A program made the translations under genes and the position numbers. This document shows, piece after piece, positions 27,021 to 36,308 of a DNA stretch of 64,000 nucleotides. The stretch comes from Faecalicatena contorta (GTDB taxonomy: Bacteria > Bacillota > Clostridia > Lachnospirales > Lachnospiraceae): assembly GCF_039521745.1 (NCBI RefSeq), contig NZ_BAAACT010000196.1, one strand, 5' to 3'. Under the pieces are notes generated by a model, which saw only the letters and a program-made list of their open reading frames with translations, was not told where the DNA came from and searched no databases. Each line of letters opens with the position of its first letter. Position 1 is the first letter of the stretch.

Positions 27021-28973
27021 GTGTCCGAACAGAAAAATAACAAGAACGCACAGCAGAACAATGCACAGGAGCCAGACCTGAATCAGTTGAGGAAGGTCCG
27101 CCGTGAAAAGCTGGCTGAGCTGCAGGAAAACGGCAAAGACCCGTTTGTAACCACGAAATATGACCAGACACACCATAGCCAGGAGATCAAAGATCAATAC
27201 GAGGAGCTGGAGGGCAAAACCGTGTCAATCGCAGGCCGGATGATGTCCAAGCGTGTCATGGGGAAAGCTTCCTTCTGCAATGTCCAGGATCTCAAGGGTA
27301 ACATTCAGTCATACGTAGCAAGAGACAGCGTAGGCGAGGATGCGTATAAAGAATTTAAAAAGATGGATGTAGGCGATGTAGTGGGAATCGTGGGTGAAGT
27401 GTTCCGGACAAAGACAGGTGAGATCTCGATCCATGCCGCTTCTGTCAAACTGCTTTCCAAGAGCCTGCAGATACTGCCGGAGAAGTTCCACGGCCTGACA
27501 AACACGGATATCCGTTACCGCCAGAGATATGTAGACCTGATCATGAATCCGGAAGTAAAAGATACATTCATTAAACGTTCGAAAATTCTGAGCTCCATTA
27601 GAAGATACCTGGATACAGAAGGCTTCATGGAAGTGGAAACGCCGATGCTTGTAAGCAATGCCGGAGGCGCTGCGGCAAGGCCCTTCGAGACACATTTCAA
27701 TGCACTGGATGAGGATTTCAAGCTCCGTATCTCTCTTGAACTGTACTTAAAGAGGCTGATCGTAGGCGGTATGGAACGTGTTTATGAAATTGGACGAGTC
27801 TTCCGCAACGAGGGACTTGACACAAGACACAATCCGGAATTTACGTTGATGGAGCTGTACCAGGCTTATACAGATTATCATGGCATGATGGATCTGACAG
27901 AGAATCTCTATCGTCATGTGGCACAGGAAGTCCTGGGCACAACAACAATCGTTTATAATGGTGTTGAGATGGATCTCGGCAAGCCGTTCGAGAGAATCAC
28001 GATGATTGATGCCGTTAAAAAATACGCGGGTATCGATTTTAATGAGATTAAAACAACAGAAGAAGCAAAAGCACTTGCGAAAGAAAAGGGCGTAGAGTTT
28101 GAAGACAGGCACAAAAAGGGTGATATCCTGAGCCTGTTCTTTGAGGAATTTGTAGAGGAGCATCTGGTGCAGCCGACATTTGTTATGGATCACCCGATTG
28201 AGATCTCACCTCTTACAAAGAAGAAACCGGAGAATCCGGACTATGTAGAAAGATTTGAATTCTTCATGAATGGCTGGGAGATGGCAAACGCATATTCCGA
28301 ACTGAATGACCCGATTGATCAGAGAGAAAGATTCAAAGCGCAGGAAGAACTGCTTGCACAGGGGGATGAGGAAGCTAATACGACGGATGAAGACTTCCTC
28401 AATGCGCTGGAGATCGGGATGCCTCCTACAGGAGGGATTGGATTCGGGATCGACAGGATGTGTATGCTGCTGACGGATTCGGCGGCTATACGTGATGTAC
28501 TGCTGTTCCCGACAATGAAGACACTGGGTGGAAACGATGCCTCTAAGAAGGCAGAAAAAACAGAGGACAAACAGGAGGAAAAAACGGCTGAAAAGATTGA
28601 TTTTTCTAATGTAACAATCGAGCCTCTGTTTGAAGAATTTGTGGATTTTGAGACATTTGCAAAGTCTGATTACAGAGCTGTAAAGGTAATATCCTGTGAA
28701 GCTGTACCGAAGAGCAAGAAGCTTCTCAAGTTCGTCCTGAATGACGGAACAGACAAAGAACGCGTGATTTTAAGCGGAATTCACGAATATTATGAGCCGG
28801 AAGAGCTGGTAGGAAAGACTTGTATCGCAATCACAAACCTGCCGCCAAGACCCATGATGGGAATTGATTCCTGCGGAATGTTAATCTCAGCAGTACACGA
28901 GGAAGATGGTCACGAAGGATTGAATTTACTGATGGTAGATGACAAAATTCCGGCAGGGGCGAAGCTGTACTAA
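27021..28973 (+). CDS. lysS: Lysyl-tRNA synthetase (class II) with C-terminal EMAP/Trbp111-type tRNA-binding domain
   Basis: A 650-aa enzyme charging tRNA-Lys. An OB-fold anticodon domain (about 65-150) precedes the class II core, with motif 2 RVFRNEGLDTRHNPEFTLME near 258 and motif 3 GIGFGIDRMCMLL near 480. Standard bacterial LysRS ends about residue 500. Here a charged linker (KKAEKTEDKQEEKTAEK, about 513-532) leads to a further ~110 residues, FAKSDYRAVKVISCEAVPKS to the end, typical of the tRNA-binding OB fold seen at the end of MetRS and in Trbp111. The start is GTG at 27021 with AAGGAAGGAG upstream. The extra domain probably raises tRNA affinity; that is inference. Confidence 0.95.
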   Translation: MSEQKNNKNAQQNNAQEPDLNQLRKVRREKLAELQENGKDPFVTTKYDQTHHSQEIKDQYEELEGKTVSIAGRMMSKRVMGKASFCNVQDLKGNIQSYVARDSVGEDAYKEFKKMDVGDVVGIVGEVFRTKTGEISIHAASVKLLSKSLQILPEKFHGLTNTDIRYRQRYVDLIMNPEVKDTFIKRSKILSSIRRYLDTEGFMEVETPMLVSNAGGAAARPFETHFNALDEDFKLRISLELYLKRLIVGGMERVYEIGRVFRNEGLDTRHNPEFTLMELYQAYTDYHGMMDLTENLYRHVAQEVLGTTTIVYNGVEMDLGKPFERITMIDAVKKYAGIDFNEIKTTEEAKALAKEKGVEFEDRHKKGDILSLFFEEFVEEHLVQPTFVMDHPIEISPLTKKKPENPDYVERFEFFMNGWEMANAYSELNDPIDQRERFKAQEELLAQGDEEANTTDEDFLNALEIGMPPTGGIGFGIDRMCMLLTDSAAIRDVLLFPTMKTLGGNDASKKAEKTEDKQEEKTAEKIDFSNVTIEPLFEEFVDFETFAKSDYRAVKVISCEAVPKSKKLLKFVLNDGTDKERVILSGIHEYYEPEELVGKTCIAITNLPPRPMMGIDSCGMLISAVHEEDGHEGLNLLMVDDKIPAGAKLY

Positions 28974-29023
28974 AAGAAATAATTCTCCGTTTGGAAAAGG
29001 CTGAATATTGAACAAGATATATG

Positions 29024-29062
29024 AAAGCACTCCTTAGAGTTAATCTGAGGAGTGCTTTTTTT
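29024..29062 (+). terminator. Rho-independent terminator after lysS
   Basis: AAAGCACTCCT (29024-29034) and AGGAGTGCTTT (29048-29058) pair perfectly and run into a T tract to 29062. Confidence 0.92.
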
Positions 29063-29066
29063 GTGT

Positions 29067-29099
29067 GATATAGGAAATTCCTTTGGAATTTTCTATATC
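29067..29099. repeat. 15-bp-arm palindrome downstream of the lysS terminator
   Basis: Arms 29067-29081 and 29085-29099 are inverted copies (one mismatch) around TTT. With the following AT-rich stretch it makes up the left half of the 396-base gap before deoC. It is not followed by Ts, so its role is unclear. Confidence 0.6.
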
Positions 29100-29250
29100 A
29101 TAAAAACCCTCCGGGAGGATGCGACCGCCGCAGGCGAAACTCTATTTTACTTAATAGTATAAAATGTTATATATTAAACAAATTATTTGAATAAATGTTA
29201 AAATAGGATCATTATGAATGAGGATAAATGAAAAATATGTGAAATAAAAC

Positions 29251-29309
29251 TAACAAATGTTATTGACAAAACAAAATTAGGGTGATATATAAACATTGTA
29301 ACAAACAAT
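29251..29309 (+). promoter_or_regulatory. Promoter and candidate operators of the nucleoside catabolism island
   Basis: TTGACA (29263-29268), a 17-bp spacer and TATATA (29286-29291) form a near-consensus sigmaA promoter, about 80 bases before deoC. Palindrome TAACAAATGTTA (29251-29262) abuts the -35 box, and ATTGTAACAAACAAT (29295-29309) covers the likely start point. Both are suitably placed for repression, plausibly by the DeoR-type protein encoded at 44062; that link is inferred. Confidence 0.7.
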
Positions 29310-29369
29310 ATATTGAAAATGCGCATCAATATAATAGCAAGGAAAAGTGGATTATTAGGAGGATTTACA

Positions 29370-30059
29370 ATGTTGACAGTGAACGAATTTGCAAAGCATT
29401 TAGACTTAGCATATCTGGCGCCGAATTTACAGAAGGAAGATATCATCGAGGCATGTAATATTGCTAAGAAGTATCATGTAAATGCGGTGAACGTGAACTC
29501 CTGCTGGGGAGAACTTGTTGTAGAAGAGTTAAAGGGAAGCGATGTTGGACCAAGCGCTGTCATTGGTTTTCCGTATGGCGCGATGTGCACAAAGGCAAAG
29601 TTATTTGAATTAGAAGAGATGGTAAAGCTTGGATGTACTGCATGCGATATGGTGGTGAACATCGGAGCTGTGAAAGATAAAAACTATGAACTTGTACGTC
29701 ATGAGATCAGCGAGTTCGTAAGGATCTGCGGTGAGGGCTGCGATACAAAGCTGATCTTCGAAGTCGGATTTTTGACTGACGAAGAGATTGCAGAGCTGAC
29801 AAGGATTTGCTGTGAGTGTGGCGTTACATATGTAAAGACGGCTACCGGATCACAGGCATTCCCGACTTTGGATCAGGTTAAGATCATGAAAGCGAATCTT
29901 TCCGGAAATACAAAGATTAAAGTTTCCGGGGTACCGAGAACATTTACCATGCCGGCAGTCCTCCACATGTTTGAACATATGGGTGTCAGCCTGGTAGGGA
30001 CAAGAAGTGCAGGTAAACTTGTCGAAGAATACAGCAAATATCTGGAAGAATTGAAATAG
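29370..30059 (+). CDS. deoC: Deoxyribose-phosphate aldolase
   Basis: A 229-aa class I aldolase splitting 2-deoxyribose-5-phosphate into acetaldehyde and glyceraldehyde-3-phosphate. The Schiff-base lysine lies in YVKTATGSQ; the upstream VIGFPYGAM and CDMVVNIGAVKDKNYE segments match the family. The usual second catalytic lysine region is present as IKVSGVPRTF, which departs from the common KASGGIRT form, so the protein is a somewhat divergent member. ATG 29370 has TAGGAGG nine bases ahead. It is the first gene behind the promoter at 29263 and is followed 11 bases later by a transaldolase-like gene. Confidence 0.88.
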   Translation: MLTVNEFAKHLDLAYLAPNLQKEDIIEACNIAKKYHVNAVNVNSCWGELVVEELKGSDVGPSAVIGFPYGAMCTKAKLFELEEMVKLGCTACDMVVNIGAVKDKNYELVRHEISEFVRICGEGCDTKLIFEVGFLTDEEIAELTRICCECGVTYVKTATGSQAFPTLDQVKIMKANLSGNTKIKVSGVPRTFTMPAVLHMFEHMGVSLVGTRSAGKLVEEYSKYLEELK

Positions 30060-30070
30060 TGGAGGGTGTT

Positions 30071-31384
30071 ATGCAGACAGTGAATTACAGTTTGGCCTCT
30101 CTCGTGGGAGGAGAGATTCAGATCGTATCAAATGATGAAGGCTATGTCAGAAGAGCGCTTCATCAGAATATCAGTCTTGAGGAATATGAATTCCTGCTGA
30201 AAAGAATACGTTATATTGGCGTAAGCGACAGGTTCAGGGATGTCATAGACTTATTCAAGGTTCCGGAAGGCGAGACGCCGGCCGGTTTCAAGATCGAATA
30301 TAATATGAAAGAGAACCAGATATTGGAGATAGATTTGGTTCGGAATATATCGTATGATAAAAATGGATTAAAAAGACCGACCAAGTTCATTTATTCTGCA
30401 GATACAGCCAATCCGTATGAAGTGGAGCCGATCAAACACCTCATCGGGAACCTGACCTGCAATCCGGGGATTATCTACGACCTGTTCATCAATAATCCAC
30501 AGGCAAATGTGGGGCATAAGTTTAAGACCAGGAACGAAGTCATGAGTGAGATCGCTGATATTCTCGGACCAGGTTGTGACATCAGTGTTGAGGTAAACAA
30601 TCCATTTGCCGATTTTGAACAGATACTTGAGGAGGCAGAGGAATTCAGAGAGATGTTCTCTGATTACCGGATGGTACTCAAGATTCCCCATACAGGCCCG
30701 GTAAATGCAGAGAATGTAGGTGAGCTGCTGGCAGGTGACAAGAAGCTTTCTACACGCTGGAATCAGGCGGCTACGAAGGATTATCTTTACGGGCACAACC
30801 TAGCGCTGAAGATGAAGGAACATGGGTTCAGAGTAAATTATACGTTGATGTTTGAACCTTGGCAGACGGGCATGGCATTGCAGGCAAAGCCATATTTTAT
30901 CAATAGTTTTGTACGCCAGCGCTTTGGTGTTACAACTTATATTAATGGGCTTCTGAATGCATACCAGACTACATATGACGATAGATTTCTGCAGGCCCTG
31001 CGCAGCTTTATGATCGAATGGGATTTCCTCTCCAAGAATGACCAGGATGTGGATCTGCGTCTGGTTGAAAAGGTGGCAAGAGAGACAGTTGAATATAGAA
31101 AGATCAACGAACGCGAAGGATTCGACGGCATGGACGGCGTAAGGCATAACTTACGGATGCTTCGGAATTCTAATCTGGAGGACACCAGGCTGATCATCTG
31201 CAGTATCGAAGGTTCCAGAATGTATCCGGAGCTGGACAAACTGATGACAGAAGATGAGTTCAAAGATATGACGGACAGGATTGTAATTACGACAGAACCA
31301 AGTTACTTAGCACAAAATACATCGGCACCGCAAATTATTACATATCAGAGAAGATTCATGAACGCTGCGAATGGTGAGAAGTAG
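30071..31384 (+). CDS. Transaldolase-family protein
   Basis: A 437-aa protein whose middle resembles transaldolases/fructose-6-phosphate aldolases: DISVEVNNPFADFEQ, MVLKIPHTGPVNAENVG with the expected Schiff-base lysine in LKIP, FRVNYTLMFEPWQTGMAL and FINSFVRQRFGVTTYING. Relatives exchange a dihydroxyacetone unit between sugar phosphates. It is much longer than TalC-type enzymes (~215 aa), with about 130 extra residues at each side. ATG at 30071 follows GGAGGG. Lying between deoC and deoB, with transketolase at the far end of the island, it could return ribose-5-phosphate from nucleosides to glycolysis. Substrate is inferred. Confidence 0.75.
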   Translation: MQTVNYSLASLVGGEIQIVSNDEGYVRRALHQNISLEEYEFLLKRIRYIGVSDRFRDVIDLFKVPEGETPAGFKIEYNMKENQILEIDLVRNISYDKNGLKRPTKFIYSADTANPYEVEPIKHLIGNLTCNPGIIYDLFINNPQANVGHKFKTRNEVMSEIADILGPGCDISVEVNNPFADFEQILEEAEEFREMFSDYRMVLKIPHTGPVNAENVGELLAGDKKLSTRWNQAATKDYLYGHNLALKMKEHGFRVNYTLMFEPWQTGMALQAKPYFINSFVRQRFGVTTYINGLLNAYQTTYDDRFLQALRSFMIEWDFLSKNDQDVDLRLVEKVARETVEYRKINEREGFDGMDGVRHNLRMLRNSNLEDTRLIICSIEGSRMYPELDKLMTEDEFKDMTDRIVITTEPSYLAQNTSAPQIITYQRRFMNAANGEK

Positions 31385-31392
31385 TTTATTGA

Positions 31393-31428
31393 AGAGGCAC
31401 CAGGGGCAGACTCAGGCGCCTCTTTTTT
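31393..31428 (+). terminator. Terminator after the transaldolase-like gene
   Basis: AGAGGCACC and GGCGCCTCT pair (one mismatch) and are followed by TTTTTT. Downstream genes may therefore need readthrough or another promoter. Confidence 0.7.
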
Positions 31429-31523
31429 GCCGCTCCCGGCGTAAATACGGCACTATACAGCATCCGCTGCCTACGCCGGGAGGCAATAGTCAGGATTGCG
31501 TTAAAAAGCGGGCAGGAGGAGAG

Positions 31524-32093
31524 ATGAAGAAAAGCCAGTATCTTATATTTGCGATTTTTGTGGGAATCCAGTCTTTTCTGCTTCAGCTGGTGGATCAGCT
31601 GATCGGTACGCATCTCGTATCCGGCGGCCACAGCGGATTTGTGTTTATAGCGTTTCAGGGCTGGGCGGTGTACTTTCTGCTGGGAAGCAGTGTGAAAGGA
31701 GCCGTAAAGGGGTTTTGCGGGTATGTCCTGGGGATTCTCTTTGCAGTGATTATGATTGGAATGTCGGCTGTTTTACCGGATCTGAAGCTTTTGACGGTAC
31801 CGCTTGTGGCGCTGATTGTGGTTCCATTTATGATGTATTTTGAATTTGCCCCGTGGTGTATCAGTAATGTTGCCGTGTTCTTTGTCGGGGCGGGTGCCTT
31901 TTTCGGAATTAACAGCTATGTGGAAGGCATCAAGATGTGGCAGTCCGCAGGGATTGTACTTTTATACTGTACATTCGGGCTGCTGTCCGGCTGGATGAGC
32001 GTTTTGTTTCGGAAATGGCTGGAAGGTAAAATTTGCGGCGTATCTGTTCCTGATTCCGGGCAGATACTGGAAAAGAAAGGAATGAATGGGTAA
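31524..32093 (+). CDS. DUF1097 family integral membrane protein
   Basis: A 189-aa protein with five to six hydrophobic segments and little else: YLIFAIFVGIQSFLLQL, FVFIAFQGWAVYFLL, FCGYVLGILFAVIMIG, and a segment near VPFMMYFEFAPW. The glycine-rich, F/W-containing helices fit the DUF1097 family, which has no established biochemical role. ATG 31524 has GGAGGAGAG in front. Its position in the nucleoside island suggests a membrane or transport accessory, but nothing in the sequence proves that. Confidence 0.72.
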   Translation: MKKSQYLIFAIFVGIQSFLLQLVDQLIGTHLVSGGHSGFVFIAFQGWAVYFLLGSSVKGAVKGFCGYVLGILFAVIMIGMSAVLPDLKLLTVPLVALIVVPFMMYFEFAPWCISNVAVFFVGAGAFFGINSYVEGIKMWQSAGIVLLYCTFGLLSGWMSVLFRKWLEGKICGVSVPDSGQILEKKGMNG

Positions 32094-32142
32094 CAGTCCA
32101 GGCAAATCTGAACTGTTACATGGATGGAGGTGTATCAGGAAC

Positions 32143-32595
32143 ATGGGCAAGTTGGAAATGTTAACAAAGTTAAATGATATCTGCTTATTTGTAAAAGACT
32201 TTCAGGGAGCTCTTAAATTCTATACAGAAAAGTTCGGGTTCAAAGTTAAGAGACTACAGCCAGACCCGGAGCACGCCAATTACGCGGAATTTGAATTCCA
32301 TGGGACGGCAGTGACGCTCTGGGATAAAAAGGGGCTCTGCGAAGTAGTGGATCATACCTATATTGATGGAGATGGACATCATTTTATGATGGCTGTGAAG
32401 GTTCCGGCTCTGCAGGATGTAGACGATATAGCGGAAGAATTGATTGGCAACGGGGTAAACTGCATCAAGGAACCGACTACCTACGGTTTTGGCTCCAGAG
32501 CGGCTTATTTTCAGGATTTTGAAGGAAATGTATGGGAAGTGTTTGCCTGGGAAGAAGGCAATGGCCCGGGTCTTCTGGATGAAGTGAAAGAATAG
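32143..32595 (+). CDS. VOC-superfamily (glyoxalase/bleomycin resistance-like) protein
   Basis: About 150 aa with one vicinal-oxygen-chelate module of paired beta-alpha-beta-beta-beta units: LNDICLFVKDFQGALKFYTEKFGF, then FEFHGTAVTLWDK, and a C-terminal AAYFQDFEGNVWEVFAWE, which holds the usual C-terminal metal-ligand glutamate. Substrate cannot be predicted; families include lyases, dioxygenases and drug-binding proteins. ATG 32143 is preferred to an upstream ATG at 32086 because the VOC strand begins right after it. deoB follows nine bases later. Confidence 0.8.
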   Translation: MGKLEMLTKLNDICLFVKDFQGALKFYTEKFGFKVKRLQPDPEHANYAEFEFHGTAVTLWDKKGLCEVVDHTYIDGDGHHFMMAVKVPALQDVDDIAEELIGNGVNCIKEPTTYGFGSRAAYFQDFEGNVWEVFAWEEGNGPGLLDEVKE

Positions 32596-32604
32596 GAGGA
32601 AGCC

Positions 32605-33786
32605 ATGCCAGGTTTTACAATTATCGTGCTGGACAGCGTAGGGGTCGGTGAGCTTCCGGATGCAGCAGAGTTCGGAGACACAGGAACCAATACGCTGAGG
32701 CATGTGGACGAGTACAGAGAAGGGCTGAATATCCCGAATCTAAAGCAGCTTGGGCTATACAATATCCAGGGCACAGGACTTACTGGGGTCAGAGCTCCCA
32801 AAGGGTGTTTCGGAAAAGCTGCAGAGCTGGGAAAGGCAAAGGATACAACGAATGGACATTTCGAGATTGCCGGACTGACCGTGAAGACACCGTTCAAAGT
32901 ATTTGGGGAATCCTTTCCGCCGCGGATTATCGAAGAGCTGGAGCGGCGGATTGGGACGAAGGTGATAGGGAATTATCCGGCATCTGGTACCGAGATCATC
33001 AAAGTACTGGGAGATGAGCATGTAAAGACCGGGTATCCGATCGTTTACCTGTCGGCGGACAGCCTGATGCAGATTGCGATGCACGAAAGTATCATCCCTT
33101 TAGAGAGGCAGTATGAGATCTGCCGGATTGCCAGGATGCTCCTTACAGGGGATGACACGGTAAGCCGTGTGATCTGCAGGCCGTTTACGGGGGAAAGCGG
33201 CAGCTATTACCGCACGGAAAACAGGAAAGACTTTTCCGTAGACCCGCCGGGATATACAATTTTGGATCTCCTGCACGAGAAAGGGAAAGAGGTGATCGGC
33301 GTCGGGAAGATTGAAGACATTTTCAACAGGCGCGGCCTGACAGAAATCAATCACACGAAGAATAACAGAGAAGGCATACAGGCTGCCCTGTCTTATCTGA
33401 AGACAGGATTTGACGGACTTTTATTTGTGAATCTGGTTGATTTTGACATGCTGTACGGACACCGCAATAATCCGCAGGGATATGCCGAGGCGCTGGAGTA
33501 CTTCGATACATTTGTACCTGAGATGGCCAGTCTTCTGAAGGAAGACGATATTCTCCTGATCACGGCGGATCATGGGTGCGACCCGACGACACCGGGAACA
33601 GACCATACAAGAGAGTATATTCCGATCGTCGTATACGGGAAGCGTCTGAAGGCAGGAATTAATATAGGAACCAGGAGTACATTTTCAGACATTGCGGCGA
33701 CCGTTGCAGAATATTTTGGCTATGAGTTTGAGGCGGGTACCTCTTTTCTGAAGGAGATAGAAAGGGAAGGTAGGATATATGGATAG
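32605..33786 (+). CDS. deoB: Phosphopentomutase
   Basis: A 393-aa alkaline-phosphatase-superfamily enzyme interconverting (deoxy)ribose-1- and 5-phosphate. The first metal site and the catalytic threonine lie in VLDSVGVGELPDAAEFGD and DTGTNTLRH; later ligands are in NLVDFDMLYGHR, ITADHGCDP and TDHTREYIP. Length and order are standard for DeoB. It supplies deoxyribose-5-phosphate to DeoC. AGGAGG precedes ATG 32605 and its last eight bases overlap the alcohol dehydrogenase start. Confidence 0.96.
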   Translation: MPGFTIIVLDSVGVGELPDAAEFGDTGTNTLRHVDEYREGLNIPNLKQLGLYNIQGTGLTGVRAPKGCFGKAAELGKAKDTTNGHFEIAGLTVKTPFKVFGESFPPRIIEELERRIGTKVIGNYPASGTEIIKVLGDEHVKTGYPIVYLSADSLMQIAMHESIIPLERQYEICRIARMLLTGDDTVSRVICRPFTGESGSYYRTENRKDFSVDPPGYTILDLLHEKGKEVIGVGKIEDIFNRRGLTEINHTKNNREGIQAALSYLKTGFDGLLFVNLVDFDMLYGHRNNPQGYAEALEYFDTFVPEMASLLKEDDILLITADHGCDPTTPGTDHTREYIPIVVYGKRLKAGINIGTRSTFSDIAATVAEYFGYEFEAGTSFLKEIEREGRIYG

Positions 33787-34948
33787 TTTTGAATTTATGT
33801 CACCGACAAAGTTTATTCTGGATAAGGATGCAGACCAGCTTTGCGGGCAGGAAGTTAAGAAGATATCTGATCAAGTGTTATTTGTCCATTACGGGGATGA
33901 TTACATGTATAAGTCCGGGCTCCACGCAAGGATTATCAAGGCTCTGGAGGCGGCGCAGGTGACGTATTATGAGCTGCCCGGGGTAGAACCGAATCCAAAG
34001 GTCGGCCTTGTCCGGGCGGGTGCAGCGCTTTGTAAGGAGCATCAGATCGGCTGTGTGCTGGCAGTCGGGGGCGGCAGTGTCATTGATACGGCTAAGGCAG
34101 TTGCCCTGGGGGCAAAATATGACGGTGATGTGTGGGACTTTTACAGCAAGAAGGCCGTTCCGGTTGATGCACTTCCTGTGGGCACGGTTATGACACTTCC
34201 GGCGACAGGAAGCGAAGGCAGTAACGGCAGCGTGCTGAATAATCCGGAGACAGGCGAGAGCGCGGATGTCATGGCAGATTTTTTAAGGCCGGCATTCACC
34301 TTAATGAATCCCGATCTGACACTGACGATACCGAAGAGACAGACCGTATTTGGCATTATCGATATGTTCTCCCATGTACTGGAGCGGTATTTTTCAAGTT
34401 CTGTGGATGTGCATCTGACAGACTATATGTGCGAAGGTGTTATGAAGGCAATCTTAGTCAATGCCAGGGCGTTGATGGAGAACCTGGATGATTACAATGC
34501 GAGGGCTGAGTTCATGTGGACGGCTATTGTAGCACACAACGGGCTTCTTGCAGCCGGAAGGAATCAGGACTGGGCGACGCATACGATCGGCGCACAGCTG
34601 AGCGCGCAGTATAATGCGGTACATGGCTCGACCCTTTCCGTGTTATTTCCATGTTGGGCGAAGTACGTATACAAAGAGAATCTTCCGAGATTCGTACAGT
34701 TTGCGAACCGCGTGTTTGACGTTGAGATAGATTTCTATGACCAGGAGAAGACCGCTTTGGAGGGAATACGAAGATTGAAGGAATTTTTCCAATCTATGGG
34801 CGCTCCGGTGACATTAAAGGAAATCGGAGTCGAGAGCGATGAGAAGTTCCGGAAGATGGCAGAAGACGCATGCAGGTTCGGCAATATCGGTGGTTTGAAG
34901 GCTCTGAATGCCGATGATGTAGAAGCGATTTACAGAATGGCGCAGTAA
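33779..34948 (+). CDS. Iron-containing alcohol dehydrogenase (BdhA/YqhD-like)
   Basis: A 389-aa NAD(P)-dependent dehydrogenase. The N-terminal nucleotide domain has VLAVGGGSVIDTAKAVA near residue 95 and TLPATGSEGSNGSVL. The all-helical domain bears the metal histidines in MFSHVLERYF and YNAVHGSTLS. The sequence is closest to butanol dehydrogenase/YqhD enzymes, which reduce aldehydes with NADPH. The ATG overlaps the end of deoB, indicating translational coupling. Because DeoC releases acetaldehyde, this enzyme is well placed to reduce it to ethanol; that role is inferred from context. Confidence 0.92.
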   Translation: MDSFEFMSPTKFILDKDADQLCGQEVKKISDQVLFVHYGDDYMYKSGLHARIIKALEAAQVTYYELPGVEPNPKVGLVRAGAALCKEHQIGCVLAVGGGSVIDTAKAVALGAKYDGDVWDFYSKKAVPVDALPVGTVMTLPATGSEGSNGSVLNNPETGESADVMADFLRPAFTLMNPDLTLTIPKRQTVFGIIDMFSHVLERYFSSSVDVHLTDYMCEGVMKAILVNARALMENLDDYNARAEFMWTAIVAHNGLLAAGRNQDWATHTIGAQLSAQYNAVHGSTLSVLFPCWAKYVYKENLPRFVQFANRVFDVEIDFYDQEKTALEGIRRLKEFFQSMGAPVTLKEIGVESDEKFRKMAEDACRFGNIGGLKALNADDVEAIYRMAQ

Positions 34949-34957
34949 GGTGGGTAT

Positions 34958-36283
34958 ATGAAGTATGAAATAGGTATCAGCGGGGCAGTCATCGTCTCGG
35001 CACACAACAGGTACCGGCCGTTTATCGGTTCGGTAGGCGTGTCCGGGGACCGGATTGCGGCCGTTATGGAAGGAAAACTAAAAAAGGAAGACTGTGAGGT
35101 CTGGCTGGATGCCGATGGAAAGATCCTGATGCCCGGACTTGTCAACGGGCACTGCCACGGAGACATGACACTGGCGCGCGGGCTGGGGGATGATTTGACT
35201 TTGCTGGAACAAAACCATAAGTTTGCTGATACCGGGTGGTTTTATACCCTGATTGAAGACGAGGACAGGTTCTATTCCCGGCAGCTAACCTATTGTGAGG
35301 CGCTGCTTTCCGGTACCACATTTATAATGGAAAATATGTACTGGGGGCTGGGAGGAGACTCTGTCCGGGCGATGAAGGAGGTTGGTATCAGAGGCGCTCT
35401 GGCGGAGGACGTCCGGGTAGATTTTCAGAGACCGGATGAATTTATATCAGAACAATTTCTTACAGAATTTATCAGAGTGTGCAGAGAGAATGGTTTGGTT
35501 CCTGTACTGGGTGGGATTTCGGAAGAGGATTATGATACGGAGAGGCTGAAAAGGATTCAGGCAATCGCAGAGCGGCATAAGATATTGCTTACCTGCCATT
35601 TAGCGGAGAATACATGGCGGCAGGATATTGTAAAAGAGAAGTACCATGTGCCGGCGATTGCATATCTGCATCAGAACCGGCTGCTGAATCCGGGCGTTAT
35701 CGGCTCCCACGTAGTATACGCCTCCGAAGACGAGGTGCAGCAGCTTGCACAGACGGATACAAAAGTTGTGAATACGCCGCTGTGCGAGATGAAGATCCAG
35801 GACGGCATCGCGCCAATCCCGGAGATGGTTAAGCAGGGAGTTATTGTATGCCTGGGGACAGACGGGGCTATGTGGAACAACTCCAACGACATTTTCCGGG
35901 AAATGAAAGGGATGTCGCTGCTCCATACGATCCATAAAGGAATCCGCAGTTTGAAGAAGACGGATATTCTGGATATGGCGACAATCAACGGGGCAAAGTG
36001 TTTTGGACTGGAAAACGACTATGGAACTATCGAAGCAGGGAAGAAGGCAGATTTTATTCTAATCGAGACAAGAGCTCCCCATATGCAGCCGATGCTTCTG
36101 GGGAAAATGGAGACGGTAACATCCGCTCTTATCTATAATGCAACAGGCCGTGACGTAACGGATGTTTTTGTGGACGGAAGGCAGGTAGTAGCGGATGGTG
36201 TATTGCAGACAATAGACGTAAAGGATGTCATGGAAAAAGTGCAGAAAGTTTCGGAAAAAATAGGAAGGGCACTTTCTTCATAG
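34958..36283 (+). CDS. Amidohydrolase family deaminase (nucleoside/nucleobase-like)
   Basis: A 441-aa metal-dependent hydrolase of the TIM-barrel amidohydrolase superfamily. Metal ligands appear in order: NGHCHGD (HxH) at about 66, CHLAEN at about 212, GSHVVY at about 245 and LGTDGAMWNNSND (Asp) at about 300. The SND ending is characteristic of SAH/MTA deaminases, guanine deaminases and SsnA-type proteins. In this operon a role in deaminating an adenine- or guanine-type nucleoside or base is the simplest reading, but the substrate is not certain. Start at 34958 has AAGGTGGG; the gene follows the dehydrogenase by nine bases. Confidence 0.85.
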   Translation: MKYEIGISGAVIVSAHNRYRPFIGSVGVSGDRIAAVMEGKLKKEDCEVWLDADGKILMPGLVNGHCHGDMTLARGLGDDLTLLEQNHKFADTGWFYTLIEDEDRFYSRQLTYCEALLSGTTFIMENMYWGLGGDSVRAMKEVGIRGALAEDVRVDFQRPDEFISEQFLTEFIRVCRENGLVPVLGGISEEDYDTERLKRIQAIAERHKILLTCHLAENTWRQDIVKEKYHVPAIAYLHQNRLLNPGVIGSHVVYASEDEVQQLAQTDTKVVNTPLCEMKIQDGIAPIPEMVKQGVIVCLGTDGAMWNNSNDIFREMKGMSLLHTIHKGIRSLKKTDILDMATINGAKCFGLENDYGTIEAGKKADFILIETRAPHMQPMLLGKMETVTSALIYNATGRDVTDVFVDGRQVVADGVLQTIDVKDVMEKVQKVSEKIGRALSS

Positions 36284-36308
36284 AAAAAAGAAAAGGAAGG
36301 AACATATT

